Shown here: positions 35,801 through 49,400 of the stretch, piece after piece
Position numbering within the stretch: the first letter of the stretch is position 1
Layout: each line of letters starts with the position of its first letter
Source: Eutypa lata
Lineage: Eukaryota > Ascomycota > Sordariomycetes > Xylariales > Diatrypaceae
Assembly (NCBI GenBank): GCA_022661535.1
Contig: JAKULF010000004.1
Span: 2,108,001-2,172,000 of the forward strand
Direction: 5' to 3'
Length of the DNA: 64,000 nucleotides
Notes under the pieces: model-generated
Seen by the model: the letters and a program-made list of their open reading frames with translations, nothing else
What the model was told of the DNA's origin: nothing
The model's database searches: none
Translations under genes and position numbers: made by a program

Positions 35801-38800
35801 TTTTTCTTCTTCTTCCGTACTAGAAATGGTTCCCATTGAGCCGCGCGGAACCGAGCCGACAGACGCATGCTACCCTACATACATCGTCGTAACCCACTGA
35901 AAATATGTTCCTTTCAGCTGCCATCTATCTCATCATTTTGAAGTGTCTTCTGACTTGGAGCAAGTAAGTAGGTAGGTAGGTTGGTAGGTAGTATTAAACA
36001 AGACAAGTGGTGGCGGAAAAGGGACGCAGCGAACTCCGGAGAATGATCCCGGTTCATATGGCGCTTCAGCCCAGATGGGTACGTGGCGAACAAAGCTGTT
36101 CGGGATTGGTACCCCGACCTCGAAGGGGGCGCTTCCTCAGCCTCACGCGCAAGCCCAACCCCAGTCCGTCCACCCCCCCTACCCTACACTACTCCTCAGA
36201 TCGATCAGTCAGTCAATCAGTCAGTCAGTCACAGTCACACTATCTCCTCTCCTGCTAGGGTTTCGTGGCTTGCCTACCTACTTAGTTAGAAGCTTTGCTG
36301 CCGAATCTTTGTGGCGGCCACCTGCCAGCGTCGCAGCAGCGATTCGAAACCAGAAGGAGGTGGGCGCATATGGCTATTCCGCTCCGCTGCAATTGCCAAC
36401 CCTTGATAGGATGTTAGCTATTATTCAGGACTTTTCTCGACGAGGACGGACTAATACTCAGTTTGCATCTTTAGACGCTGGGCGAAAAAAAAGAAGCAAG
36501 CCTCCCGCCTCCCCCAGCCTTTTGTATATAGTTCGAGACTACTAACTATCTAGGATGTAGAAAATCGGCTAGCCAAAGTTGATAGAATTCTAGAAACTAG
36601 AAGTACTTAATAATAATGTGTGATTTTAGATTGTATTGAAATTATCTTTCTTTTAAGAATCGGTCGATCAATGTTTGCCCGCGCCGAAAAAGACAAAAAA
36701 ACAAAATAGCGCTGGACTTATCTCGGTGCCGAACGAATCCCAACTACCTCAGGTTCACTAAGCTATCGCTCTTAATCTAGCACACCTTTCTGCAAAGGAA
36801 GCTGACCTCGCGGTATATTCCGTGCTATTTAAGTACTGTTCATTCGCCCGTCCCTCCTAAGGGAGGTCCTCTAGTTTACGATCGCAGCCCTCCCCTTCCA
36901 TTTCCCTCCCCCCCCCTCCCTCCTACGACCGGTGGAGAGCTAGGCTGGCCCGCGCTGTTGAGGCCGGTCTAGGTCTCAACTCTGGGGTTCGTGGAGCAGG
37001 GTTACATGCGGCATTGGGAAGGAGTCTCTAAGGTTTTAAGGTTGAAGTGTAAGTAACTAGATCGATGATAACGATGTGTGTGTGTAGAAACTGGTTTGGG
37101 GAGTCTAGCAAGCGCCAAGTCGCTTGCCATTATTTCCCTTCTGATGTGTCGGGCGGAGTGACTAATTAGCATGTGGTTCTGCATTTCCTTCAACTCAGCG
37201 AGAGGGGTTTTTGTCCCTTGCACAACACACATTTCATTAGGAGTAGGCTAGCCCTGTGACGAAAATAAATTCCTTCGTCTCCTACGCTCGTAGTGGGTGT
37301 GAAGCGAATGAGCAAGTCTTAATACAAACAACTTTCATCAGAGGACCCCTGTTTCGAGACTTGTGTAATTAATATACCTATTACTAATTACAATGTATTA
37401 CATTTTATGAAGTGGGTACTAAGTATGGAATTAACGCATTCGTGTGTCATAAATCGTCTTCTTCCACAATGCAAAGGCCATGTGCATCACGCCCGTTGCA
37501 GATTTGGACGGGGGATTTTGGGATCGTTAACGATACCAGAGTTCATGTCTTGGAAACATGCTTCAATTTAAATTACGGTCCATATTAGGGTTCTCATGAT
37601 TTCATTCCTATTTTATTGTGTAATTATATGCTGGCCAGTCTTGTAGAACAAATATAGCGTCAACCTTGCCCAGTTGGTAAAGACTTTCTTGTGCTAACTA
37701 GGGATTGACTTGGTTCAAGAAGAAAGAAAGAAGAAAAAAACGCCTTGGCTTATCTATCATGTAGGTACTGCAGCTGCATTGCAAAGCGGTGTGCAGTTCT
37801 GGGCTTACAGGATTCAACTTAGGTGCTGACAATGCCTCGTACTAAACTGTTCAAAAAGGTCTGGATTCAGGGATCATCTGCCGTTTTGCCACGTTCCTCG
37901 AGCTCCGGTGGCAGCACATTGATCTCTTGTATCCTAGATAAATATTACACGGTAGGAAACTGTGGGACATGAAGATAAGTACTAGATAGTAGAGATAATG
38001 ATTTGAGCAATATGCCGGGTTTTGACACCATCCACGAACAAGCTTATACTGTCCGTACAGGAAGTCGCCAACTGACGCGTGACATCTGCACTTTCGTAAA
38101 GAAAATTCAAATATTAATCTTGGATGGCCGAAACAGATTTTTTTCTTTCTTTTTCGAAGGAAATTTTGAATTAAATATGGACACAGGTTATATTATCACA
38201 AAAGCGACGATGCTAATGCGTTGGTAGCAATATAGGTATTTATACTGCGTTATCCGTTGATAACATTCGTAGATTTATGATAGTAGAGTAGCCGTCCATT
38301 CAACGCTGATCTAGGCAAACGCCCATGTCAGCATTTAACGTAACACAGTGGTATGCTTCAAGCAGAATGGCGTTAGGTAAGTAAACAACACCTGATTTGA
38401 TATTTCCTTGGTCCACCAAAAACAACCTTCTCGAGCCATGAACTCCAACCAACCACTAAAAATACAGCCCAACTTATCCTACCTAGTAAGTAGGGTTATC
38501 TATAAATCTTCACCCAAGAGAAAGAAAAAGAAAAAGAACTATCCAAGTAATGTCGGGCCGAAGGTTAAAAGTGAAGCCTCTAACTATTAACCGCACCGAC
38601 TCGTAAATCTTTGCAACGCCCCGAGCCCTCGAGCCCTGATCCTAAACCCAATGCCTTTCCTTGATATATCCCGAGTGACTCGCAGTTTTTGGTATCCTTT
38701 ATAATAGCCGTAAGAACTCCTAACGCTCAAAACCTAATCTCCCCGACTTAAAAAAATTCCTGAATTATATATCCCCTAAAATCGTAAGGTGTCGTTGTTG

Positions 38801-38959
38801 CTGCGATATTGATATCCCGCCGTATTTACGTCCCATGGCAGCTTCATCCACAATACAAACCCCCGTATGCCCATCTAACCGATTATCGGGTTCGTGCTGT
38901 GAGGATTATTATCGAGTTCTCGAAGATATTGAGCTCCACGTGTATCGTTATCGTTGTTC
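32858..38959. other. 6-kb gene-free interval downstream of flbC
   Basis: No gene with a recognisable motif or convincing exons on either strand. Frames at 33615-34047 and 36007-36545 are low-complexity (Ser, Pro, Gln) and overlap in several registers. Short tandem repeats occur (TAGG type near 35965-35990, TCAG type at 36205-36234), as do homopolymer runs. Confidence 0.5.
36205..36234. repeat. TCAG-type tetranucleotide repeat
   Basis: Six to seven imperfect copies of TCAG/TCAA in non-coding, CT-rich DNA. Confidence 0.75.
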
Positions 38960-40426
38960 TCATGTCGTCTCTTCCTTCACCGGTCGTCCGGAAGCCGTTG
39001 TGCCATCCCCTTCCATCTTGATCTCGTCACTATCCTTATTCCCATGCTGCGTATTTTGTCCATTCCCACAGCCTTTGACCAGTCGGTGACGCTTTGACCT
39101 ATTAGCTAAACAACACAGCATATCGGGCTAGTGAGATTCTACCCCTGCAAGTAGGAAGAGAATAGACAAAGTAAAAATAAAAAGGCATAATAACAACCAA
39201 ATATGAAAACATACCTTGAGAGCATCTTTCCTAGAGAAGCTTTTCTCGCAGTGTCCACAGGGAAAGGGCTTGACCGCAAGATGTATTTTCTTGTGTCTTT
39301 TCAAGTCGTGGTTTCTGTTGAATGACTGGGGGCACTCGTCGCACTTGAATGGCCGGTCCTGTTGAGGAGCTTGTAGACCATGATGCAACATCCCATGATG
39401 AGGCCCTAGGTGATGTCCGTAGCCAGGTGGCATCGAGTGCATACCGCCACCAACAATTGTCATTTGCCCTCCGGGATTCGCCATATTTGAAAGTACTGCT
39501 CCTCCCATGACTGATGGCAGCCCTTGGTAGTAGGGTCGACTATGATAATGTGGCGGTGCCTGCATTGGCGAATGGTGTGAGCTGAGTGCTGGAATCCCCC
39601 TAGAAAGCCCCCCTGTTGTTGTTGGCGATGGTTGCTGGGCGGAACCATGGGGAGGGGCATAGGAGGGATACGATTGGTGAGGTGTTGAAGACGAAGAGTT
39701 CATATAACTCGGAGTTGCAGGCCCTCGTGAATAGTTATCTGATGGCGCAGTACTAGATGGCGTAGGAGGGTGAGAGGCTGGAGCCTGAGAATTTAGAACA
39801 TGGCTTTGTAGAGGTTGATGGTGTGATGGCTGAGAGTAATTATTGGAATGATTCGAACTCCCCTGTGGCATAGGTAAAGGATAGGAGGGCGATATGTTGT
39901 CATATTGTGGTTGTAATCCGTCTGTTGTCGCTGGTGATGGAGCGCCCCTTCCCTGATACCCGTTACCTGTGGGTGAAAACACCGGTCGACTAAAATTTGG
40001 CTGCATGAGGCCAGACTGCCCAGGGGTATTCATCGACGTATACGTGTATGATGAGCTGCCCGGTAGAGACCAGCTCCCCTGGGGGTTATATGAAGTGATG
40101 CTAGCCTGTGAGCTTTGTGAACTGCCACTGTTGATACCTGCCGAAAGTGGGCTTAAACTCTCTGTTCCAGTGACTCCTGGGGTAGGAGTTAGTTCTTCGT
40201 CTTTCTCAATAAATGGAGGCTACATTGCATGTAGTGAAGAGAGGTTCCTTCTAAATCCAGGATGGGGTAAATCAAAGTGGTGGAAACATTGCAAGTATGG
40301 TAATATCTTACTTGGAACTTGATGTATATCCAAAGGTAGGTTGGGAGGAGGTAGCTGAAAATGAGGAAGACTGCCCGCTGCTGGTCTGCGAGATGAAAAG
40401 CTATGCGTCGCAGTTTCCATGCTCAT
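38960..40426 (-). CDS. flbC: FlbC-like C2H2 developmental transcription factor
   Basis: Three minus-strand exons are proposed: 40312-40426, 39215-40200 and 38960-39091, giving 410 residues. The intron at 39092-39214 interrupts finger 2 exactly after ALK, and exon 3 resumes with RHRLVKGCG. Finger 1 is residues 325-345 (CDECPQSFNRNHDLKRHKKIH). Finger 2 spans about 353-375 (CGHCEKSFSRKDALK then RHRLVKGC, a C2HC form). This pair is the signature of Aspergillus FlbC, which activates brlA and conidiation. Upstream is a long Pro/Ser/Gln/His-rich region; the tail is acidic (DSDEIKMEGD, KEETT). The first intron (40201-40311) is less certain: its donor is strong (GTAAGA) but the acceptor could lie slightly upstream. 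The start is the ATG at 40426; no in-frame ATG precedes it nearby. It appears intact. Confidence 0.87.
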
Positions 40427-43400
40427 CTCTTCTCTGGATGATCTTGATTTTCCCAAGCACTTATACCTTCTACCAACCTAGAGGCAACAAGCTCTTTCCT
40501 TTTTATATAGCACGTCGCAAATGTAGGTGAACCCAGAATAGATGCGAATGATTGATAGAAACCTCTCTGCAGTGTCCTTGGTGTAAGTAGGTATGGGTTA
40601 GTTAGGCGATATCTAACTTGAGGTTGTTCGTACTGTCGCGTTTCCCTTCTGGTTTCAGAGCGTGGAGACTGCCGTAACTATCCAAGGTATTCAGTTCAAG
40701 TCGTCGAAACGAAGGTGGCCTAAAGTTGTTATCGTCTAAGGCGGTAAGGTCATCGAGAGATTGAGTCTGGTTAGAGGCCGTCGCGACCTTTCCTCAATGC
40801 TGTTGGCGGGTGAAAATGAACTTGAATTCTCAGGTCACAATACGAAGACGTAATTCCCTGGGCGAGTGGATTCACGAGAATCAAGGTAAGGTTGCGTGGT
40901 GGAGACAACGTCGATCTTGGATGGCTTGCCGGGAGGCGGCGCCTAGGGGTTATATGTGAATAAATGGAGTAGGTATGGGTGACAGGAGAACCCTGACAAG
41001 TGGCCACCGGTTGGTTTGTGTAACACCAAGAAATGTCCTCCTTTTCTGGTCTTTTCCTCCTAAAGCTAAGCTGATTGCTAGGCCTTCTGGGGAGAAGCTT
41101 GAGACCTCTAGTTAGCTGGGGGAGGCTTTTTCCGCTAAGCGGAATCTCAGTCTGGTTGTGAGATGACCTAGATTAAGGGCAAGGGCTATTTAACGTCACC
41201 CCCTAGATTTAGCTTGATGGGCTGAAGGGAGCTACTGCTAGGCTTGCAGTTCGAGACTTTTTTTAACTCGTCCGATGAGGAGGGGAGGGGAGGTGTGGAT
41301 TCGTGTTTAGTGCGAAGCGGGTTGGCAAGCCAGGTAGATCTGGCTAATATTTGGAGGTAGAGCTACCTTGATAGATCCTCATGTACAATTGGCGTTCTAC
41401 TTAGACCACCTTCGGAGAAAGCCTTTGGATCAAAGATAAACCCTGTTTTTGATGTGCAATTTTTGCTTTCTTTTCCCTCACTCACGAGCCGTCCTTCCAC
41501 ACGAGACAAGCGAGAAATCGACCGCAGTTACCATATACGAAATATAATTGTGGAAGATCAATGGTATCTGTGATTTGATCTGAGTAGTTCAGCTCTCCTC
41601 TGCCACGGACGACTGTTAGAATGGCTTAATTCCAGCAATGAAGGGGTCCATTTAACCAGATGGTTGAAAGTTAAGATAAACGCGACTTGGAACTATACGT
41701 CAGAACACAAAGAAGCGATTTGGTCGGGACCTAAGACGAAAGTGAATCTGCCTGCTACTCATCTGCTACATCTGAGGCGGGAAGGGCACCGGCTGGCTGG
41801 TTGGATCTTGGGAATAGGCAAGATGGTAGAATAATAGTGGTGGTGTGTAGGCTGTAAAGGGTGTAAAGGGTGTTATTGGGGGAGGATGTGTTTCCGGGAT
41901 ATCTACGTAGTATGAATATGCAAGACTATTGTCAAATAAGGAATGGGGCGCTGTCAGAGAGAGACCATCAAAGCTAGTCAGATCGTGGGAAGGAAAGAGG
42001 CTAGAACCCTGCTTCCTCCTTGGCGACCCTCCACGTCGTCCATGTACCCAGGATTCCGGGATTGAATGTTCCCAAGTACCTATAATGCTCTGGTATTATT
42101 ATTGCTTTATGACTACTTCTTGATTATACTTTCATTAAGCTGGTATATGAATGGATACATGTCACTTTGAAGGTTGACGTTTATACGTGGTTGCAAATCT
42201 TCCTTTAAGCTGTTCATTATTTTTTAGTCATGTATTTAAATGCCAGTGACACGAACTCGTAAATTGTGCTGAATAGGAAAGAATGCTCCTTATTAAGCAG
42301 TACATAACCTATACCTAGCTGGGACACAGTTCTCGAACCAACCGACATGTAGCTACTATTAGACTTACATAACGTATTTTCTTACGCAGGTATGTACGTA
42401 GGGATGTACCTATGTATGTAGTGTATAATCAATTCTAAATACAATATTTAGTTACCTGGATACACTAGTGGCGGGATATATTCCTTATTCATTCGTTCAT
42501 ACATACATATGTATATAGCTAAGAGCTGTAGATGAAAAGAGAGAAAAAGCATAATCATAAGGAGAGATGCACTCTATTCTTGTCTGATTGCATACGTGTG
42601 CATGCGGATGTATGCTTGTTACAGAATCATTCAATCTCATTTTTGCATAAGCTATCATTACATGGCAGTAACTACATCAATCAGGCCTCCCACTAGCTAA
42701 CGTACTGTTATCCTTGAGAAGGACTGGCAATGAGCTCACTGTAGACGCTTATTTCTCCGGCTAGGATGCGAATAGTAATCGCCCCTTGTTGACGTCCCAT
42801 TGACCAGGGGGAGGAGGGAGGCTATGATCGCTCGGCTGCCAATCCGTATCTGATCCATGCAACCACGGAAAATGATGAGATGCAAGAATGGAAATACTCC
42901 GTTAGTTTACCGGCTCATGGGTTTCGAAACATTGAAGGACTTAGACGAAATTTCAGGTTCTTTTGTTATTGGGTATATATGTAGGTACACAAGTTAGGTT
43001 GAATTCCCAAAATGGACAAATCTCCTTAATACACGTGAATGTACACTTAATGTATGTACCTACATGTAGATGGGTAATGTAACAGGTATGTAAAAAGGAT
43101 GACAGGAAATTCCAATACATGATCTAATTGAATTACGAATTCAATGTTATGAGACTGCTGATGTACGAAGTAGATGTACCTCGGTTGGCATTTTTTTAAC
43201 TCGTCCGAGATGAATTGGGCGCGGATCTTGCACCAAGAAACAACTTCGAAATCGTTTCCGCGTCCCGCTAAGAGAAGTGACCCTTGTATTTTCAAGGATC
43301 TTAGCTTTCGATTCAGCTCTTTGTTCCGATATGGTTTAGCGCTGTTCATCAGCTGAAGTTTAGGTTTTGGTAGTTCCAGAATAAAAGCACGCGGCATACA

Positions 43401-46400
43401 TAATATATATATGTACATACCTCATTTAATGTACGAAGTAGGTATGAATTATTGAATTATGTGGGTGTAAGCAGGTGTACGTACTTGGTATACCTGATAA
43501 TGTATATTGCATGAAACATATAATTCAATCTCTCTTAGACACTGCACAGATATTGAGGTAACTATAACATTCATGGAAGTGTTAATAGCTTAGTCGTTTA
43601 GTTAGGAAGTGCCTATGTAGGTACTTAGGATACGTAGATAATATGTGCTGTACTTTAACTAGGTACCTGTTCACACAAGGTAACCCCACTGAGGCTCGGG
43701 AACGGAGGTGTAAATGACATGGGTTCCTCATCGGTTTCAAGATGTTGAGAGCAGCGCTGTGTTATGATTACTTTTCATTGATCAGAGAGGTAGATCTTAC
43801 CCAGCTACCCATGATAGCGCTAGGAGTTGGCGCTGCGCATAGATAGAGCGATACATTGGGTACAATACATATGCAAGCACAGGGAACATGTTGCGAGTGC
43901 TAGTTGTGCGATCTAAAGGGCCCCCGAGCCATAGACGTACCACCACTCTCGGCCGCTTCCTTTCATGGAATATGGACGACTTCTCTAGAGTAGTTAGCTA
44001 CAAAGACATTTGAATGCTGTGGAACTTGGAATTTTATCTTGACAGACTCAATGATGGATAACGGATAACGGTTTGTTCAAAGAGAACAGTGTTGTTCATT
44101 AACCACCGACATCTGATTACTCTTAATGATTGTCGTGAACCGCTGAAATATAATTTTGCTAATTCACAGTACCAGTTTCGCGCTGGATGATACACTCCCC
44201 TTCATTTTTCGGATGCGTAAGAGCTGAAGTGATTACGAAGTATAGCCTGGTAGGTGACCAGTTACTTACACACAGAGTCGCACTAGCGTGTCTGCTATCC
44301 TGCATGGGGATCAGACCTTGGAAAGTGAAAAAATGTAACTCGCGTCAGATATGGTGCGAAGGATTAATGGCGAATGGCTCGCTCTACGACTAGAGGTACT
44401 TGATGCTATAAACAGTCTCTGTACCCCCAGCCGCTCCTTCACTTATTGCCAATTTATTCAACCATAAAAAAAGCCTGTGTACCAAGGAGGGCATTTCAAT
44501 GCAGAGAGATGACTGAACGGAGATCTAGTGTAGAGGTTTCATACTGGTTAAAATCCCACCGCCCCATGCGGAAAAGGGAAGTTCGGACGAAGTGGTTTCG
44601 CGGGTAAGCCATCAGTCAATCACTCAGTTACTCAGTCGGTCAATATGTTGACAGCTGAAATGTAACTTTGCTTGCCGGTGTAGTTAAAATCCAATATTTG
44701 CCCTTATATATATATAGCATTATAGGTATATACAATGCCTACATGATAACGGAAACAAATCACACCGTCTGACACAATATCTGACCTATGGTTCCCCTAA
44801 ATTTAGAGCACACCCCGCATCTCAAAAAGAAGGGAAACATTTCCCCCCACTGTTACGGTGTGGCACGCAATCTGACATAGCGCATCACATCGCATCGCAA
44901 CCACCACGATCTCGTTCAAAGGAGTGAAATACGATGTTGCTGTAACGCTGCATCTGCTTTCTCGTTTTGATTGAATCTGATGTCCGTCACGTTTATCATC
45001 AATCAATGTGTTGTGTTGGTTATCTTGACCTATCTAGGCATGCAACTAACGCATATGCAGATTGACCAGCAGTAGTCAAGGCTCGCTTAACATACCAACC
45101 AATTTATGAATGCTTTGCATATGCCAGTCATCTTATAATTCTTAACAATCAACAATATCTAGATACCGCAACTCAAGAAATTCTAAAGAGTAAAACAAAT
45201 ACTAGATTTTCATAACATACGCAGGCGACCTTTGATGAAAAGGAACCAACAAAGTCAATTGCATTACAGGGGTAGATTTTATAAAGTCTAAATTTAGATA
45301 CTTAGCACGCGTACAAACATCACTGGGGTTAACAGGAAGTATCGATATTACCTCACAGCCATGTTGTGTGAGCTAGATTTGCTAATTCAAATGACACTTC
45401 TAGCATTCCATACGTTTATTAATGTAAGTACTTAGGTAATTACCTAGGCATGCTAACAATGCATCCACCGAGTTCTTTCGCAATATCCACCCACCTCTTA
45501 GTATGAGGGCCAGGCGAATGCGATAAGAAGCTATTTTCAAACGGCCCATCGGCGATTGGTCGATCACATTTAGTGCGCAGATAAAGTTGACGATTCGCGA
45601 AAGATCGTGAAAGAGCCCTTTCGCGGTCTAGACAACTGATCTATGTACGTAGGGTAAGGGTTGAAGTCCCATCGACGGCATCTAGACCTGAATCGGTTTG
45701 GTGGCCCCAGACGGAAGAGCTGGTGGCGCAAACTCATGGACCCCAAGGAGACCCCAAGAGAAACCAAGCATCTATGTGGCGCAAACAAAGTTAATTGGCA
45801 ACATGCAATTCATCTACTACCACATATCCATCTCCTTCCGGATTTAAGCTGATCTAACTAACCCCATATTAGCTAGGTATAAGTATAGCTATGCTCCTAT
45901 TATGTATGTACCGTCTGGAACGTACATATGCTGAGGAATAACCCGGGATCTCAGTATCGCGGAATTTGACTTCTGCAAGAGCTCAAGGCCACGACACCAA
46001 TCCTGCCTATAATACTGCTCCTTATCCATGCATGTATGTGCTTACAGTGGCATGTAGGCTATCTAGGACTGTTAGTTCATCACGTAATGGGAAGAAGTAA
46101 CTACCTATGTATGTAGTGAACAGAAGCAACAGCAGCGGCCGACATCGTGTAATCCCATAGCCTTACTAAAGAGCCAGTAAGCTGCCTTACTTATTAGTGT
46201 ATAATTCGCTCGGGTTGCCAACCAGTCGTAAGCTAGGCTCACCCTGCTGTTCTTGTGCGAGGGTAGGTCTGTAAGAGGCCACACGGTTATGATTGTGAGG
46301 ATGATAACGATGATGACAGGCCTCCGGATAGAATGCGTCCTGGCTATGTTGAATGCCGTGAAACCACCAACGTTCAGTACCGCAGCGCGGCAGGCCAAAG

Positions 46401-49400
46401 TTACTCGACTGAACATGATTGATAATACTAAACTAAATGTATGTAGTTATTTTGTGCGAGGTAAGAAACATACATACATACATACATAAGTAGTTAGGCC
46501 AGCTAGACCATGTAACGGCTAGACCACCTGCGCATGTAACGAGACTCGGCAGGTCCGTTGGGGAGACATCAAATTCTCTGCGAGTGCGATGATAATGATC
46601 ATCTCATGTAGGTATAATAGTATGTTGCTAGGAGATGAGCAAAAAGAACTATCTCCTGCTAGTTGCGATACTAGATAGACGGAAGGTATCGTCTATACGG
46701 TTCCGAGCGGATATCCAAAAGTCACGAGTCTTGGCCGCAAACCCCACGGGCTTGGCGCACACTACTATCTCCAGGGGTCCCCTGGGGGCGGTCTAGACTC
46801 CTAAACATACTAACTAACTAATGCTAGGTATCCATCGCTTCCATGGGCCCGCTCTCAGTCGAGATCAGCTTTAGATCATTACCGATTTCGACGAGGGATA
46901 CTGTACCCAAGGATTATTATGTATTTATGTATGTACGTGCGCTTAGTGACGGAGCTATAACAATGGATAAACGTGGCACGCGTATGCAATCCAAATACGG
47001 TCTCAAGCTGATCTTAAGGTCATCCCGCTCCGTCAGTCACATCGGTGATCAAGATGCTGCACACGGCGCGATGGAGTCTTGATAGAGTTCCACGACACAT
47101 CATCTTGTTCGCATTTCCGCGCCCGCTACCTACCTACCTCCCTGTCTGTCAGCTTGTTTATCTTGCTGTCTGGCTATCTGTCTAATTAATAGCCGATCAA
47201 GCACACTCTTACCTAGGTATTCTTTGGACGGGCTACAAATAACAGGGGGCTTTTCTTTCCCATGCAGCAATAAAAGAAGCATGGGAGAGCCCAGTTCGGG
47301 ACATTCTTGCCGCCGGGAACCTCATGTGAAACGACGCACATAGACATATTAGTTCTACGTTCAAGGAGCGAAAGAGTACCTATTCCTCGACGTCGGTTAC
47401 ACAAAGCTGCGCGCATGTATATGCACCTACGCGCCGTTTTTCCTCTTAGGGAAATCCTCAGCTTTCGGTGCCGAGTAACTAGCGGTTATGATCATTGCCT
47501 TTCTGACCCTCCCGCCTGTCTGTGTTATTAAGCATAACAAGAAGTTCGGCTTTATTGGACCGCCTTAAATTCGGAGGTGTCGTTCGAAAAAAGAAAGAAA
47601 ACAAAACAAAAAGGTAACCAAACTAGCTTTAATATACATGATAGATCACCTTGACGTTGGAGAAGAGGTGCGTTGTCTACCTATTTGGTCGTCCCGAACG
47701 GTCCTTGTTGTCGATACCTGGTAGGTGCCAAGCCCCCGGGGATCGTAGAGCTACTACAGTAGTAGCCGCAGGTGCAGCGGGGAGGAAAGAGAACAAGGGG
47801 GAAAAAGAAAGGAGAAATTTTGGAGTCTCACGGTCTTTCTCAAAAGAGATCGCCGTGATAGGCCAAAACCGCTGCAATATTGGACTCCACTACCATCACC
47901 CGGGAGTCAGTTTTACATGGTCCTTTTGTGACCATTTTTTTTTTCTTCTTCTTCTTCTTTCTTCCTCAGCTGTTGTTCCCTTGTCCTAGTTCGGAAAGAA
48001 CACGGGATCGATGGTATCTGCACATGGCTATTGCTAAGCTGAGCCCCTAAGAATAACGAAATTATTAAAATGGTGCAGCACTAGATACGGCACGCGCCGG
48101 AGATTTGACCTGTTTTATGGGTGAATTACTTGGAAAGCGCCATCCAAAAAAGCGGTATTCTCAGCTGGCGGTGTGTGACAAGTTTCCTTTCTTTTTTTGC
48201 GCTTTATTTCCATCTCTTCATGTAGACTTGTGCTGCTACATAAGCAGTCATCATTGGCAACATTGACCGGTATTCGCTATTTTGAAGGGGGTGGAGAAGG
48301 GGAGGGGGGGTAAAAACTGATGTGAGATCCTTAGTTGAATCCGAAGCTCTGGATCCCCCATCGGATGGCGTCCGCAGGACCTCGTGGAGGCTTGCAGGTG
48401 GCGTCGCCCAGAGACACCTGTCAGCCTCAAGGTATCCACTCCATCGCTATGTAGTCTCTAGCCGACCATAGATTCGGTAACTTCCCGAAACAGGGCATAA
48501 AGCCGTGGCTTTGGCTTTTGAACTTCAACTTAACCAAAACGTTGAGTCGAATGGTTGTCGGATGACCTAGAGGCGTCACTTTATTATTATTTTTTCGCTT
48601 TAAGACAAGCCCAGCCAGTATGGACATGTACCTATAGGCAACAACTTTTTGCATCCGAAGATTAATTAGTTCTTTATTCCAAAATAGTAATCTTCGTTCA
48701 AGTAGGATTCACAGGCTACCTTCGTCCATAGATTTGTGTTATTAGCGTCTAGAAATCCTTCTTCCTTCCATGTTCAGCTCAGAAGTACCAGTGATTCTAG
48801 TTAGAGGGATCGCGTCTCCCATAAGGCCGTTATAACCCATACATAATACCGTCATCCTTGTCGTGAGGAACTCCGAAGTCAGTTGCTTTTCGCGAGACGG
48901 ACACCTCCAAACCCGCCTCACGTCAGGAAGTCCTTCGTTTAGTTTAGCTGTCCAAATCGAGCACAATGAACATTTATCTAGATCATGCCATCATTTACTC
49001 GCAAAATAGCACCATTCATATAGTAAATTAACCCGCCTGCTTCCGCAATTATCTAGGAACCTTTCTCGTGTCTACGATCTCCGATTTGTTATATATTAAA
49101 TAAAAGAACCAATACACATCTAAGCAGCGGAGGGATCTGTGCCAAGAACCACCAATATCCACTAAATTAGGTCAGTATCCCTGTGTCGATCCTCACAATG
49201 CCCACTGAAGTGAGATCGCTGGATCTACTGTCAGATCCCTCTATTAAATCCAACTGATATGTGAATATGAGGTCACTATCTTGTAGCAAACACTACTTTT
49301 CTTGTTGTATAATCCGAACGCTGGTCGTTATCGCTCTCGCAAAGACATTTGTGTATGGAATGCTATGTTGTAGCCAGGTCATGGCATGTCCGATTCATCC

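Noticed and set aside
36007..36545. ORFs around a CT-rich segment
   Set aside because: Composition follows the TCAG and CT repeats; no conserved motif.
46468..46488. CRISPR-like repeat
   Set aside because: A simple tetranucleotide repeat without spacers, in eukaryotic DNA.
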